Of a DNA stretch of 64,000 nt, positions 35,778 to 48,700 are shown piece after piece. The translations under genes were made by a program, and so were the position numbers. The number at the start of each line of letters is the position of its first letter. The first letter of the stretch is position 1. Location: the NCBI GenBank assembly GCA_037974965.1, contig JBBPFI010000006.1:434001-498000 (forward strand), in the 5' to 3' direction. The DNA is from Dacryopinax spathularia (lineage: Eukaryota; Basidiomycota; Dacrymycetes; Dacrymycetales; Dacrymycetaceae). The notes under the pieces were generated by a model that did no database searches, was not told the DNA's origin, and was given only the letters and a program-made list of their open reading frames with translations.

Positions 35778-38700
35778 GCCGGTCAACCTGCAGGGCGGGA
35801 GGACCCAAAGGGACGCCTCACACAGGGGCGTTCGAGGAGATCATATATAGGCCGGGACGGGTGATAAGAGCTGGGTGAAAGGTGACTGCATCCCGCAACT
35901 GTGCGGGGTGATCCGACCAGGGAGACTGAGCCACCATTCCAGCAGCAGAGATGTTGCATGTGAATGAGAACCATGGAGGGGAAGACACTGGAGGCGGTTG
36001 GAGGGTCTTTTGACGGCCACACGCACGCATGAAAAGTCCCGCTCCCGTCCAAGCCGCTATCTTGATGATCAAACGCAGGCGTACGGATCCTCGGCATGTG
36101 TCAAAGTGGTTGTCTGCACGCCTTGCACTCCTCCACCGTGTCGGTGCCCGTCGATGGCCGAATGCTAGGGCAACCTGCCGAAAGTTTTCGTGCTGATGGA
36201 GAGATGCTACCAACCAGAAGACGTGCCCATTCGGGAAATCTCGGTATATTGCCGACTTAGATGTCCGCACGATCTACGGGAAATGGCGAATGGTACCGGC
36301 CCTTTACAGCGACCTTGTCCGTAAGCCGCGTGGATCGCGGTTTGCCTGAGAAGAGAAACCATGGTGAATCAATCCTTGTCACTCGGACACGAGGTCCGCC
36401 GTGAGTCGGTGGAGTCTCACATCTCGCCGGATCGCTGACCGGCAACCGAGAGACTGTCGTAGGTATGGGGCGACCTTTTGTCTCAGTCCACTGCCCCCAC
36501 AGGTATTCTTTATCGACGCGTTCGAGGCGCCCGGAAGTTCAGAAATGGTCAGTTCGCGGTCTTGATTGCTCGTAAACCCGTCAGAAGCTATCGTGGAGCG
36601 CGTTCGGTAACCGTGGCAAGGCATTTTAGGAGTCGTCATCGGCATTTAGCCCAAAGAAGCGTACAAAGCCAGACCATATAGAATAGTTTCGGAAGGAGAA
36701 GCCACATGTCTTGCGGATGCGAGCACTTTTGCGCGACAGCGGAAGCAAGTAGTTAGCCCCTAAGCCCTTTCATGTGGTTCGTGCGTAACCTGGTCTGAAC
36801 CGCCGTCTAAGTCCGCATCAAAGTCGTGCTGTACATTGCGAATTGTTGCAGACATCTGAGCTTAACCTCTAAGTGAATTCGCGTCCACACCTGTCCTGCG
36901 ATTTGAAGCCCCTGAAGGTGAGCTGGCAGGTGAGTGCTCCCTTTCCTCCAATAAACACGCAAGTCAGTTTACAGCCCCTGTCCCTCCCAGTCCGCAATGG
37001 GGAACGAAGTCTTGCAGCTCGAAGAGCATGGAAGTGCGCTGACTTCGCAGGGCGATCCACTGATTGGAAGAAGCGCGTCAAGTATCCGCAGCGCACGCCC
37101 CGAAGTGGCTCTGTCGGATCGCTTGCCGGGCAGGGCTCAATCAGCCATTGTTCAATATACATCGTAGGCCAGGTGTGCTGCATTCGAAATCTGTATTCCT
37201 TACCTCCATAAGCTCTCGGGCGGTTGAGATTCGAATGCCTGAGCTGGAGGTAGAAGAGCAAGAAGTAAACATCGGGAATATCAGACAATGCTGAAGTGCT
37301 GCAGTTTACCCCGGTCAACATCCATTCCATTGAGTTGTTGCTGATGCGCGTGTTGTCAAGGCTGTTTTTTTACTGCGCTTCGCCGGTATTGCCATAAAAG
37401 GAACATTGTGCAGTAAATAACGGGAAGAAGAAACCTAATATGCGAGTTAGGCGGAGCGCACCTCCATTAGGAAATGTTTCGGGTGATTTTACCACCAGTA
37501 ATCTAAACGTCCCTTGAATCCTATCCATCTGCCATGGCAGTGCGGTTGCTCAGTCAGCTGGACACATTTCCTACTTCAGCGATCTCCGCCCGCCCCTGAC
37601 AGAAGGTTGCCACATGTGCTGCGGCCTACTCTCGCTTAAACTAAAGCTCGGTTCGGAAGCGGCAATAGCCCCTATGTTGTCTTTTCAAGCCCTCATACGG
37701 CCAGCTAAGCCCCAAGGCTCTCAGCTTTGGGCAGCCATTGTCCTCCCGATTATGGCTTATGGTAGGAAACATTGTAAGGATTGCCGTACGGTTGTGTAAT
37801 CCGCAGCCCGCTGAAGTATTTCGATATCTATGTGCATAAAACAGACCACATATTGTTCGGGAGAAGATCGAAAGGAGATAACAGCTCGGAGATGCAATAT
37901 TTGATCTTCTTCAGCGCATGATACTCATGATCTATAGAGAGGTATTGAAATCGCTAGCATCTTCCCATGTTCGAAAAATATTTCGGCAGAACAATCTCCA
38001 ACGTGCTCACGCGGGGTTTTGCGGGCCGTGATTATCATGCGGCACCTATGTCTTCGAATTCTTGTGCATTCGCGCTTCCGCGCGAGAAGCGCACGCAGGC
38101 CGGGCAATTCTGCGATCCCCCACCCGATTTATTCATTGCGCCGAAATAGGAGAGTATCATCGTAAAGGGATCGTGATAGGAATGAATTGCTTTCCAACCT
38201 AAACCGAGCGATAGGTTGTCGAGAGTGGAATAGGGGGCGAACACGAGTTTGCATAGTCCTTGCTTTGTCATTCAATATTCAAGCAAAGACTACAAACATT
38301 ATTTTCGGCAGGTGAAAAAAAGAGAATACAGGCTCTTAGGACAAAGATTCTCGCGCTAAGACCAAGTGCGCTTGTATCCAGAATTATCGGCGGATAGCTA
38401 ATCTGAACGCTCTGCTAGCTTACGGCACCATTCAGGCTGCTCATCATTCTTTGCAACTGAATATATAAATCAGCATTCGACGGCAGAGCCAAGTTCTTGA
38501 TATACGGGTGCATTGCTCGACTGAGAATAGGAGCTAATGCTTTATAGATCGCTCTAAGTCCCTTTGAAGAGAGAATCGGGTCTTAGCGCAGTCTTCTCGC
38601 AGCGGCAACTCCCGAGCCCCTATATTACTCAGGAATCGCTGCCAGCTGTCTCTTCGAGAGGTCTTAACAGGCTTCCGTAGTCGCTCCGAGTTGATTAACA

Positions 38701-39837
38701 CAGTCATAATTCGCAAGAGGGGGTGTATATGCTGACGGAGGCGTCCGCTTGTGCTAGAAGTGGGTGCGCGATTGCATGGATGTCTTCCGAGACGTGCCGA
38801 AAGTGGAAATTTGTGAGCATGTCCTTCAATAGATGATGTTTCCAGATAGCGAAGACAGACAATGAGGCTCGGCAAGCCTGGCGTCACCTTATGTGGGGTA
38901 AAGAGGGATCGCGGGCCGAACCTGCTGAGTGAGCCGATGCTTCTGTTACATAAGCTCCATGACGTTTTGCGGCATGTTTCCTACTAAGCATCTTCCTTTC
39001 TACCGACACGCCTGCAGCTATAGATAAATCTTGTAACAGGCCAAACAAGAGCTGTTTCGAGGGCTGGCTTTTTACTCATGTTGCGGGCTAGCTGAAACGG
39101 CTGGAGCATAACACCGGGATAACCCATCCGTCACACTTGTCATCCATGATCGTGCATATGCCTGGGCCAGGGACGAAACCGATTGTCAGTGCCTCGACCT
39201 GCATTTTCGGCGGTCGGTGACCGACGTCTTTGCTCGCTACTAGCATTGAAGGCATCGCTCATGGGACAGCGAAGAACACTACATATTGCTCTGCTGGTTT
39301 GGTGCTTACCTGCTACCCCATAAGCGCCGCTCCGCACGAGGCTGTGCAGTTCGGCGAGTCGAACCAACATCGGAAGTTTCAACTCTGGTTGAGCAATTCA
39401 TCTCTCAAGGTAGGACCCTCGGCTGCTCATCGTTATTGCTGTGAGCCTGCACTGGTTCGTCACAAGTAACGGACCTCTCTGAGGAAGTGCGCTCCCAGGA
39501 TGCGGTCTTTTCGCCTGCAGCTCGGGGATGATGATGGAATTTCGCCGGTCCTGAACGATCGCTTTACCATCCAGTCTCTATCCGTGCGTTTCACATTAGC
39601 CGGCAGGTACTCACGGACGGGATGCTCTTGCTCACACGTCCATCGCTCGACTGTCATATAAGTCCATCGAGAGAATGCAGGAGAAGGCTGGCCTTCGCTG
39701 CTCTCCATCTTTGGCCTTGACGCAGGAAGACGGTCACGCGTTCGCCGTCGCCATCAGGACGTCGAGTCTCAATAATACCCTGGCCTGTGCTTGGTGTTCG
39801 ACACCCGATATACAAGGTGCTCCGTTGGCCGTCGACC
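35778..39837. other. 4-kb interval without a recognisable gene
   Basis: I looked for motifs and for phase-compatible exon chains on both strands and found none. Open frames are short (at most about 150 codons) and without motifs. The stretch 37.3-39.1 kb looks more A/T-rich than the gene-bearing parts. It may be decayed repeat DNA or hold a non-coding transcript; with intron-dense genes I could also have missed one. Confidence 0.4.
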
Positions 39838-41106
39838 ATGGCGTTCCTTTCTCTCCCGCTTCAACCCCGCGACACCCCCATTCCTGACGGAATGCAGGAC
39901 CTCGCCGTCATCCAGCCGGCACTGACTTTCTTGCTCATCGGAGTTGTCTTCGCCACCCTCCTGCTACCACTTCTCGTGGCGTTGATCGTACTATCCACGT
40001 CGGCATCTCGAAAGCATGCGGTGTTCGGTTTGAACATCTTCGCGATACTCCTTGGTCTGCTGGGAGGTATCCTGCACTCATATGTTATGGTTTGTCGTCC
40101 TTTCCTCGCCGTCCTTTCCCCACTTACCTGTCGAACAGATACATACCATATTATCTCCGACTAATCCACTACAACCGCAAATAGCGACATCCTTCACCCT
40201 GTTGATGTCCTTCACGCCATTCGTGGTCGAATGTATTCTCATCCTGCGGCTCATCGCTGTTTTCCCTCCAAGAAAGCATCCTTGGTGGCAGACATGCCTC
40301 GTTCTCGCCATACCTGTTCTCACCAAGGTTGCCCGACTGACACTTTTGGCGCTTTTCGCCCAATGCTACATCAACAACATCTGCTCGGTGGCAAGCATCG
40401 CCGCCGAAATCGCCGACAATGACGTTCGGTTTGCAGTCTTGTACGTCAAGACGACTTGGTTCCTTCAACTTATCGACAACACGTAAGTAGCGCATTGCTC
40501 GCTCAACCGAGCAGAAGCTCATGTCATGACAGTTACGTCTCTATCATCTTCCTTTGGCAGCTTCGGAAACAAGCCATGCCTAAACAGCGGTTCGGGGCCT
40601 GGACAGTCCAAGCGCGGCTGCAGGGGCTCTTTTACATCGCGCTCACCTCATACCTCTTCCCGACACTTTGCGGCGTGGTTGAACTCATCCTGATTTACGC
40701 CGCCCACTCGTTCGTCCCGGCCACATGTGTCCTCTTCTTCGACATCTATATCTCCATCTTCGGCGTTGCATTCGCAACTGTGTGGACTACAGGCATCTCC
40801 TGGATCGACGAGCACAGCACCGCTCCAGGCTTTTCACCAGCTCAGAACCTGATTGGTTCGCGCGGTGGTACGCAAAAACTACACACCTCAGTCGACAGCG
40901 ACAGGACTGCCGTTTCCGCGAGCCAAAAACGACGCTCTGGAGGGGTGACGTATGACGATTTCGAGATGGGTGTAAAGGTCGTCAAGCATGAAGAGGTGTT
41001 GGTTGAACAAGGCGAAACGATGAGCGAGTTCGAAGCGCAAATCATCGATGTTCGAAAGCTGGCCCGCTCGGAGTCGGCTTTGTCGGATGTGAAGGAGTTC
41101 GTCTGA
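39838..41106 (+). CDS. Fungal seven-transmembrane protein, GPCR-like
   Basis: Integral membrane protein of 389 residues. Exons 39838-40089, 40139-40482 and 40533-41106. ATG 39838 is the first methionine codon in frame. Hydrophobic helices, by eye: TFLLIGVVFATLLLPLLVALIVL, VFGLNIFAILLGLLGGILHSYVM (reading into intron 1), FTLLMSFTPFVVECILILRLI, TCLVLAIPVLTKVARLTLLALF, a segment over intron 2 ending YVSIIFLW, LFYIALTSYLFPTLCGVVELILIYA, and VLFFDIYISIFGVAFATVWTTGI. The C-terminal 110 residues are hydrophilic, as in receptor tails. The helix count and tail suit a fungal GPCR-like family, but I see no pheromone-receptor (STE3) or other specific signature, and ligand and partner are unknown. Confidence 0.75.
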
Positions 41107-41437
41107 AGGGGAACGTGTGGATTATTGTGCTTCTTGATTTGAAGAACCTGTTATTCAACCCGTTGTGTAAAGTAAATCGTTGTATGATAAGCTAAGAGCC
41201 CGAGTTATTTATTGCATGTTCATCTGTGATAAGCGCTGGACTGAGTCCTGCCAGTGCGATATTGGAGCAGAAGTCAGCGGTCATAAGCCGACAGATGCGA
41301 GAAGCAGGGACACGCCGCAGTACGCGCATCGCACGACACGATTCAAGCGCGCCACTCGATAGCTAACAACTTCCACTTTCTATTGACCACAGTCTGTCCA
41401 ACTGCTGGGCCGCTCATACCCTCTCATTGATGCATCC
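41107..41437. other. Intergenic between 7TM gene and amino acid transporter
   Basis: 331 bases; no coding signal or distinct motif. Expected to hold the 3' end of one gene and promoter of the next. Confidence 0.45.
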
Positions 41438-43419
41438 ATGACCACGCGCTTCAGCTCAGGCGGAACAGCGGACGAGACGTCTCATCCACTTCTCGCGCGA
41501 GAGGAAAGGGATGACGGGCATGCAAACCGGAGCGTCCTCTTCTCGGTAGAGGACGACGAGGACGAGGATGACAATACGCCCCTTGCCAAGATCGCTCAGA
41601 ATGGACGGGCTTTACGGAAAACGGCAAGCAGAGAAGATGTGGATAGGCAGGAGGACCGAGCATATGGAGTGAACCTGCGGTCGATGGTTCAGAGTCGAGA
41701 AGCCGGTCCGTCCTTTATCTGCTCCACTGCCATCATCCTGTCTAAACACCAAATCTTCAGAGTTTGAGCTTGACCCAGACGAGCTCGATCCGTCAGACCG
41801 AAGTATAGACCACCTCAACGAAGTTCCCGACACCGCGCAGCGAATGCCCCTTCTGTTAGGACTGGTTGACACGTCCCATGATCCACGCTTGGGACCGGAA
41901 GGCAACGTCAACATCGAAGGAGCAGAACATATGGGGGTCGATCTGGAGGAGCTTCATGCAAAGTCGGGCGGTCTTCTGGACAGCATCTTCAATATGGCGA
42001 ACTCCATTCTCGGGGCAGGCATTATTGGTGCGTTAGCCGGGCTGATCTTTGCCTGAGGTGGGTGCTAATGTGCGGTCTGTGCCATCCAGGTCTACCATAT
42101 GCGATATCAGAAGCCGGCCTGGTTACCGGCACCATCCTCCTGGTTGTGCTTGGTCTCGTCACCGACTGGACTATCCGCTTAATTGTGCGGAACGCCAAGC
42201 TCAGTGGTCGAAACTCGTACATCGACATCATGGACCATTGCTTCGGCAAGAGTGGACGGGCGGCCGTATCGTTCTTCCAATTCAGTTTCGCGTTCGGTGG
42301 TATGCATGCATCTGAATTTCGTCGTTTCCTCAAACTCACATTCGTGTAGGTATGTGTGCCTTCGGCATCATCATCGGAGACACTATTCCCCATGTCATCG
42401 CCTCAGTGTTCCCGGGACTACGCACGATACCCGTCCTTTTTCTCCTCACCAACCGACGATTCGTCATCGCCATGTGCACGATCTGCATCTCATACCCGCT
42501 GTCACTCTATCGCGACATCGCCAAGCTCGCGCGAGCGTCTGCATTAGCCTTAGCCGGAATGCTACTTATTCTTGTCTCTGTCGTCGTCGAGTCGATCAAG
42601 GTCGAAGAGGACTCAACACTTGCCGACCTACGAGGCTCGGATGCGGCAAGATGGACCTTCATTCAACCTAGGATTGCTGAAGCGATCGGCGTGATCAGCT
42701 TCGCCTTCGTTTGTCATCATAACTCCCTCCTCATCTACGGCTCACTCAGCACGCCAACACTGGACCGTTTCGATCGTGTGACGCATGTAGCGACGGGTGT
42801 CTCCATTGCTGCTTGTCTAGTCATGGGACTGAGTGGCTTCTTGACCTTCACCGACCGGACCCAAGGGAATATCCTGAATAACTTCAGTCAGGTAAGCATA
42901 CATCTGCCAAGCCCTATAGCTCGTACTGATCAAGGCACAAGAACGATACCCTCATCAACGTCGCACGCTTGTGCTTCGGCATGAACATGTTCACAACCCT
43001 GCCGCTGGAGCTGTTCGTCTGCCGAGAGGTGATCGAGGACTATTACTTCCCGCACGAACGTTTCAGCTGGCAGCGCCACGTTCTCTTCACGACCTCGATT
43101 CTCATGGCCTCCATGTTCCGTAAGTTGATTTCATCGTCGAAAGGCCGCAGCTGATAAATACGCAGTTGCCTTGATAACCTGTGATCTTGGTGTTACGCTG
43201 GAGATCACAGGTGGTGTATCCGCCACGGCGCTTGCTTTCATCTTTCCAGCTGCCTGTTACTACAAGCTGCTTTCGCCGCAGGAAGCATGGCACAGTCGAC
43301 AGAAACTTCCCGCCGTTCTCTGCGCCAGCTTCGGGTTCATCGTCATGGTGCTCAGTTTAGTCCTCGCGCTGGGCAAGGCATGGAGACCAGAAGGCGCAGC
43401 CAAGATGTGCATCGAATGA
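41438..43419 (+). CDS. AVT-type (SLC38/AAAP family) amino acid transporter
   Basis: Probable vacuolar or other internal-membrane amino acid transporter. Six exons: 41438-41705, 41761-42027, 42090-42299, 42350-42891, 42942-43119, 43166-43419; 572 residues. A hydrophilic, acidic N-terminal region of about 155 residues precedes the Aa_trans domain, which opens with the family signature SIFNMANSILGAGIIGLPYAISEAG. About eleven hydrophobic segments follow, including GTILLVVLGLVTDWTIRLIV, FAFGGMCAFGIIIGDTIP, VISFAFVCHHNSLLIYGSL and ITGGVSATALAFIFPAACYYKL. The long N-terminus and FVCHHNS motif resemble the AVT2/SLC38A11 branch, but I cannot fix the substrate. Its stop codon is 40 bases from the convergent ERG8 stop. 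Confidence 0.87.
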
Positions 43420-43459
43420 TTTAGATTGGGATATAGCGTCACTATTCGTGGATATCATC

Positions 43460-45102
43460 TCAGGCTTCGCCCATCGCTTGCAGCAGCCCAGGCACGCTTG
43501 CGATCTCCTCAACTCTCGCGCCACGCTCGTGGCTTTCCGAGGCCGACAGCGGAGAAACGCTCATCTCCATCCACTCCAGCCATACGGCTTCGACCTTGCT
43601 CACCGGTATCCTATCGTCGACAACAAGAAGCCAAATGGCATCGTACCCGCCAGCACCTGGTACGCCACCACCGATGACGCCTGGCACCGATACGCAGGCG
43701 TCTAGCAGGCGAGACTGCTCTTCGGGCTCGATCGGGACGTCCGCAAGAACGCCCATCTGCCGCATGCCTGAGCGGATGTCCTGAAGATCCCTATGAGCGG
43801 ATTGCGGAGCTATGAGACCTGTATCCAATGTACCTCTGTAGCCGTAGCAACCTTCAATAGAGCATTTGCAACCATGTCCTCCTCCTCCTCGTCCAGAAAA
43901 GCGGTGGCCCATTCGGTCTTGGGAAGTTCGGCTACCTTCGCTAGTACAGTTTTGTACGACGACTGGCTCGCACCGTAAAGGTCGGAAAGTTCGGTGAGCA
44001 AAGTTGCGAGGCGACCATTTGCCTCAGAGATAGCAGTCCAGATGTGCAGAGCTAGCATGTGTGTGAGAACTGTCAAGTCGTAGACAGAGGACGCGAGACC
44101 ACACACCCTCTTCCGGATTATTCTTCCTCCAGCTCAAGACCTTGCCCACCAGAGAGGGCGTATCGCTCCCAGCATCAACATCAGCCAACATCAGCCTCAG
44201 CCCAGGCGGAAGCTTGAACGGCTTGACTTCATGGTCCCACTTCGGGTTCTCAGGCCTGAGCGTCTCCGCAAGCAGCTTGCCGTCCACCGTGTCGCCCATA
44301 ATGGGTTCCAGTACAGCTGGACCGAACTTGCGATATATCTGACTGCCGAAGACGGCGCTGGCGACGTCGAACCCGCTTCCGACTTTGCCTTGTGCGAGAC
44401 AGTGCACATATTGGGCGGCGTTATGCACCAGTTGCCGGTCGCGTGTGATTTCCTCCTTGGCGAACTCGGCGGGCGAGACGACACCTGTATGCAATAGGAG
44501 AGCGCATACGAGTGAAGTTATCAGTGCCGCACTGCTCCCCAAACCGGTCTTGTGCACTTGGGAGATAGGAACGTTGCACGAGTTGAAGGGTGGAAGCTTG
44601 GAGAGTGATTCGAGCGTGCGTGGGAGGTCAAGCGCCGCGAGTGCAGCTCGCTGGGAGTAGAAGTCGTTCGCGCCGAGGATGAAGATGTCCAGGGCGCTCT
44701 TGAGGGATGATTCGAGCGCAGCGCCGCCCTTGAGCTGCAGAGCTAGTAGAAGACTACGCTGGATTGCGAGCTGGACGAACTTGTTCCTCGGCCTGGCGAT
44801 GGACCTGAGCTCATTGATTAGAACACTGCACCGGCTGGACGGAAGTGCCCAACTCACCCTTCTTGCACTTGCGTCACTTCCATCTCCTCTCCCTTAACGG
44901 CAACATCGTACTCCCACAATCCATCCGTGAACTGAGGTGATTTTACAGTCACACGTCTTGGATTTGACCCCTTCGCATCTCTGATGACGGTGTAGAACCT
45001 CGATGATGTTGAAACGACCACGCCAGTGTACGCCGGGTCGAGGACGAGGTAGCCTCCAGCGATGAGAACTTTGCCTGGCGCAGAGACGACTGTGGTGGCC
45101 AT
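43460..45102 (-). CDS. ERG8: Phosphomevalonate kinase
   Basis: Phosphorylates mevalonate-5-phosphate to the diphosphate in the mevalonate pathway to sterols and isoprenoids. Exons in transcript order: 44858-45102, 44107-44825, 43834-44051, 43460-43780; 500 residues. GHMP-kinase features are clear: APGKVLIAGGYLVLDPAYTG at the N-terminus, the ATP loop KTGLGSSAALITSLV, GSGFDVASAVFGSQIYRKF, and the C-terminal IRSGMRQMG...IEPEEQSRLLDACVSVPGVIGGGVPGAGGYDAIWLL (split). The first intron must lie at 44826-44857 and would be only 32 nt; without removing it the frame ends at GGGTGA right after exon 1. The last intron (53 nt) was placed because only that acceptor joins the two flanking family motifs in phase. 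Confidence 0.92.
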
Positions 45103-45798
45103 CACACGGTCTTGAACGAGATTTCGCCTGGATGGAAAGGCAAGATATGAAAGAGGTTATAGAGATACCATTGCCGTGATAGGTTGAGGCGCCGACGACG
45201 GTGCGCTACCGAAAGTATTGCGGTCGCGAACGTGAGGTGAACTTGCGTGTTGCGGGTCCCTGATGGCGCCGGTCCCGAGAACTACCGTGGGCGTTGTGCG
45301 CGCATTGGCATCCAGACTGGGTCGAAGGTAGGATAGAGGACCAATGTAGAATAGTATTGCTACATACAACCCGCGAGGCCTCCGCACGGGGGATAATAAC
45401 AGGACGAAGCGAGAGAGCGTAGAGATGAAAGAGAGCAGTCAGGATCCCAGAAATTTGGCAACATAGGCAAAAACGAGACAAAACAAGAGAAATAGAAGAA
45501 CGTAACGAGAGAGATAGGAAGAGCGAATTCGTGAAGATATCGAACAAGGAACAGAAAGGGAAAGGGAGATATACTAGAAGGAAGGCATGGGATATGAAAG
45601 GGAATTTCAGGTGGTGTTATCGCCCTTCTAAGTATTGTTTGTCCGAGAATGGAATGGAGAGTGAGAGTGTCCAGTCCGAAGGGCATGCCGGAGCACGGCC
45701 AACAGATACGAGAGTAGAGGAGGGAGACGAGTTCGTAAGAAAGAGAAGGGGGAGGGTCGTACGTGCGAAGAGGTATTTCGGTTTCGGCTTCGGTGTCA
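45103..45798. other. ERG8 promoter / 3' region of the next gene
   Basis: Both flanking genes are on the minus strand, so this holds the ERG8 promoter and the 3' end of the large protein gene. The part near 45400-45700 is purine-rich on the plus strand. No gene recognised. Confidence 0.5.
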
Positions 45799-48700
45799 TC
45801 ATCGACGGAACAGCTCGACCGGCTGCTCCAATGACGGATATCGATAGGCGACAAAGTCGTCCGCCTGAGGTATCTTAGCGCTCAACACGCTCGTCCGGTT
45901 TATAGAGCCCACAATCGAGCTCGGCGGGCGGTGGGACGAGAGCGAGGACTGGGACTGGGACATGTCGGAGGCGTAGTTCGCCGCTGGCGTGAATGGCAAG
46001 CGCGGGGGTTCGAATGACGGGTAGCCATTGGGTTCGGGGACGAAGTACTCGGGTTGGTCTTCCACTGGTTCGGGCGTGCGGACGAAGGACTTGCGGCGAA
46101 GAAAGGCGGCAAAGTTAAATTTCGGCCTGGAGGGGCTCTTGGGACTCCGGTTCTTCTCGCTCGCGTGGTCTGGGGTCGTTTGCTGCCGCACACTTGGGGC
46201 GAGCGACCGGCGTGAACGCGCATGATCCGGGAAGTCCTCCGGGTAGGCATGCTGCATCGCCGGCTGATGAGGAACAAGCGGAGACGCATGCTGCTGACCC
46301 TGCATAGCCTGCCAGTTCGCGCTCGGGTTCCCGCCGAAGCTTGAGCGTCGCGCATGATCAGGCTGCATGAACGACGCCTGTGGAGGCGAGTAAGTCGGCG
46401 CCGGCGCAGGGTCAGACTGGACGGCCTGCGGGTGGGGCCTTTGCTGCTGCTGCTGTTGCTGAGCTTCAGTGCCGGGGATAGGCGGCAGGCTCTTGTACAG
46501 CGAAAGCGTCTTCGGGTTCGCCGTCGTCCCGTTCCCCTGCGGAGTCTGTGCCCTCGCTTGAGCTGCTTGGCTCGAATTGTGCACCACCGTATTGCTCGGA
46601 CTGGGCGTATTACCCGCCGCGTCCGCGGTCAACCCGGGCTCCAAAGTCGGACTCTCCATGATCGGACTCCCCATCGGCGGGGGGAGCTTCATATCGAGAC
46701 TGACCTTCCTCACGCTCTGCGTAGGGCTCGGGATCCTGCTGTTCCCGCTCCCTGCTCCGCCTCCTCCGCCCGGTCCACTATGAGCAGGGTCGAGCGAGAG
46801 GCTGACACTTACGCTCGTCGGAGCTGTGCCGGGACTGCCGTAGCTCTCTGCGCCGCTGGCGGTGCCGGTGCTGGTGCTGAGGATCGGGAGGGCGGGGTTG
46901 GAGAATGAGAGACTGCGCGGGCTGGAGCAGCTGGGGGAGGAGATGGAGCTTGGTCTTGAGAGGCTGGGGGATCGCTCGGCGCTGCGTCGGTTAACGAGGT
47001 AGCTAAGCGGAGGCGGCGGAGCGAGCGGGGGGAGGTCCTCATGCGCGTTCTGGTCTTCAACGGGTATAGAAGTCCTCTTCTCCGGATCGGCGACATTAGC
47101 GGGCATAGGAGCAGCATACAGCGACCCGTCCTCCCATTCCTTCCCCCGCCCGGCAGCACTAGCAGTAGCCCGGATCTTCTTCCATATCCCTCCCAAACCT
47201 TTCTTCTTCTTCGTAGTCGCAGTGCCAGAAGTAGCGAGTGACATCGTATCCGCCGCCGCCGCCGCTACTCCTTGCCTCATACTGCCCGCATCAGCAGGAG
47301 TGCTTGCCCGCTGCTGCCGAGCAGCCTCGCCATCAACGAAGACATAACTCCTCGGCGAGACCGGCTCCGGACTCGTACGCATGCTCATTGGCCTTCCTTG
47401 CCCCACAGCATACCCAGCCCCAGCAGCCATATCCATCCCAGCAGGAGCAGCAGCCAGACCAAGGGACATAGCCTGCGCCTGGGCCTGGGCCAAAGCCTGC
47501 TTCTCCATATCCAGCCCCAAATGCATATCGACCATACTTGCCGCTCCTGACCCGACGCCACTCGTGACTCCAAGGCTCCAATCAGAGCCATTAGGCTGAT
47601 GAGCCCAGACCCTCCTTCCGAACCCTCCAAACCCGCCAAAGCCGAGGCCTACGCCGCTGCCGCCCATCGCCGTGGGGGTAGGGGGGTTGACCTCCGCGGA
47701 CGAGCGCGGGGATTCACGCCGGTTGGGGTTTGCAGGTTGCTGGTGTTGTGGTGGGTGGGGTTGGGCGGCGGAGAGATGCGGGTTGGGAGAAGAGAGAGGG
47801 GACGAAAGTCGGCGGGAGGAGGAGGAGGGGGATTGTTGGGCGTACGGACGAGAGGGGGGGAAAGGGTAGCCGTACGGATGTTGGGCCGAATAACTTACTC
47901 CTGGGCTTGAGGGGGGGAGGAGCGTGGGCTGGGAAGCGCTCGCACTCGCTCGCCAGGGGGTGGTGGCGTAGCCTTCTAGCTCTGCGCCTCCTACTGCAGC
48001 TGGGCCGCCTTGCGACGGGTAAGAGTAAGAGTAACTGGACGCCCGCTCGCCTTTGCCGACGGCGTTGCCTATCCTTGGCGACCCCAGCCCCAAGCCAGTA
48101 AAAGAGATCCGGTTCGACAGCGTCCTTCTCCTCCTTTCCCTTTCCAGCGCCCGCTCTTCTCGGGCAAGCTCGCGTTCTTCGGCTTCTCGCGCTTTACGAA
48201 GATCAACATGCTCCACCACCAGTCCATTCTGCAACAACGTCACTTCCCTCGCCTGGTGTTTCTCCCCTCCCAGCCCAGGGCCGGCCATGATGTCCCGTGC
48301 ACTGGCCGCGTCCTCTCTCCCCGGAACACCAGCCGTAGCAGCCCTCCGCCTCTTAGTGCCCCAAAGGCTCACCCCCTCCTTCCCCCCCTCCCCACCCACA
48401 CCCGCACCAACCAGCCTGACCCTAACCCCCCAAGTCCCATTCAACGCCGGACTCGCCACTGTCTCAGCGCGCCGATCCTCCCTCAACACCTGAGAGAACT
48501 CATTCTTCACCCTCATATCTAACAGCCTAGCCTCCCGCTCGGCTTCGCGACGAGCAGCGAGCTCCGCTTCGGCCAGCAAACGCTGAGCGCGGACGTAGGA
48601 CTGGAGTGCGTGCCAGCGCGAAGCAGGCTCTTTGGGGTTCATCTTCTGCCAGACCTTTAAGTTCCCTTCCGTAAGCAACTGGCCTTTTGCTCGGAGCCTC

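Noticed and set aside
36379-37330. Overlapping ORFs of 88-153 codons on both strands
   Set aside because: Neither strand gives a motif or a phase-compatible exon chain.
40090-40138. Read-through of intron 1 in the 7TM gene
   Set aside because: The intron has GT and AG in phase and the read-through frame shifts the downstream helices out of frame.
39838-43419. 7TM protein plus transporter as a pheromone/mating locus
   Set aside because: No STE3-type receptor signature, no homeodomain gene and no farnesylated pheromone precursor (CAAX-ending short ORF) seen nearby.
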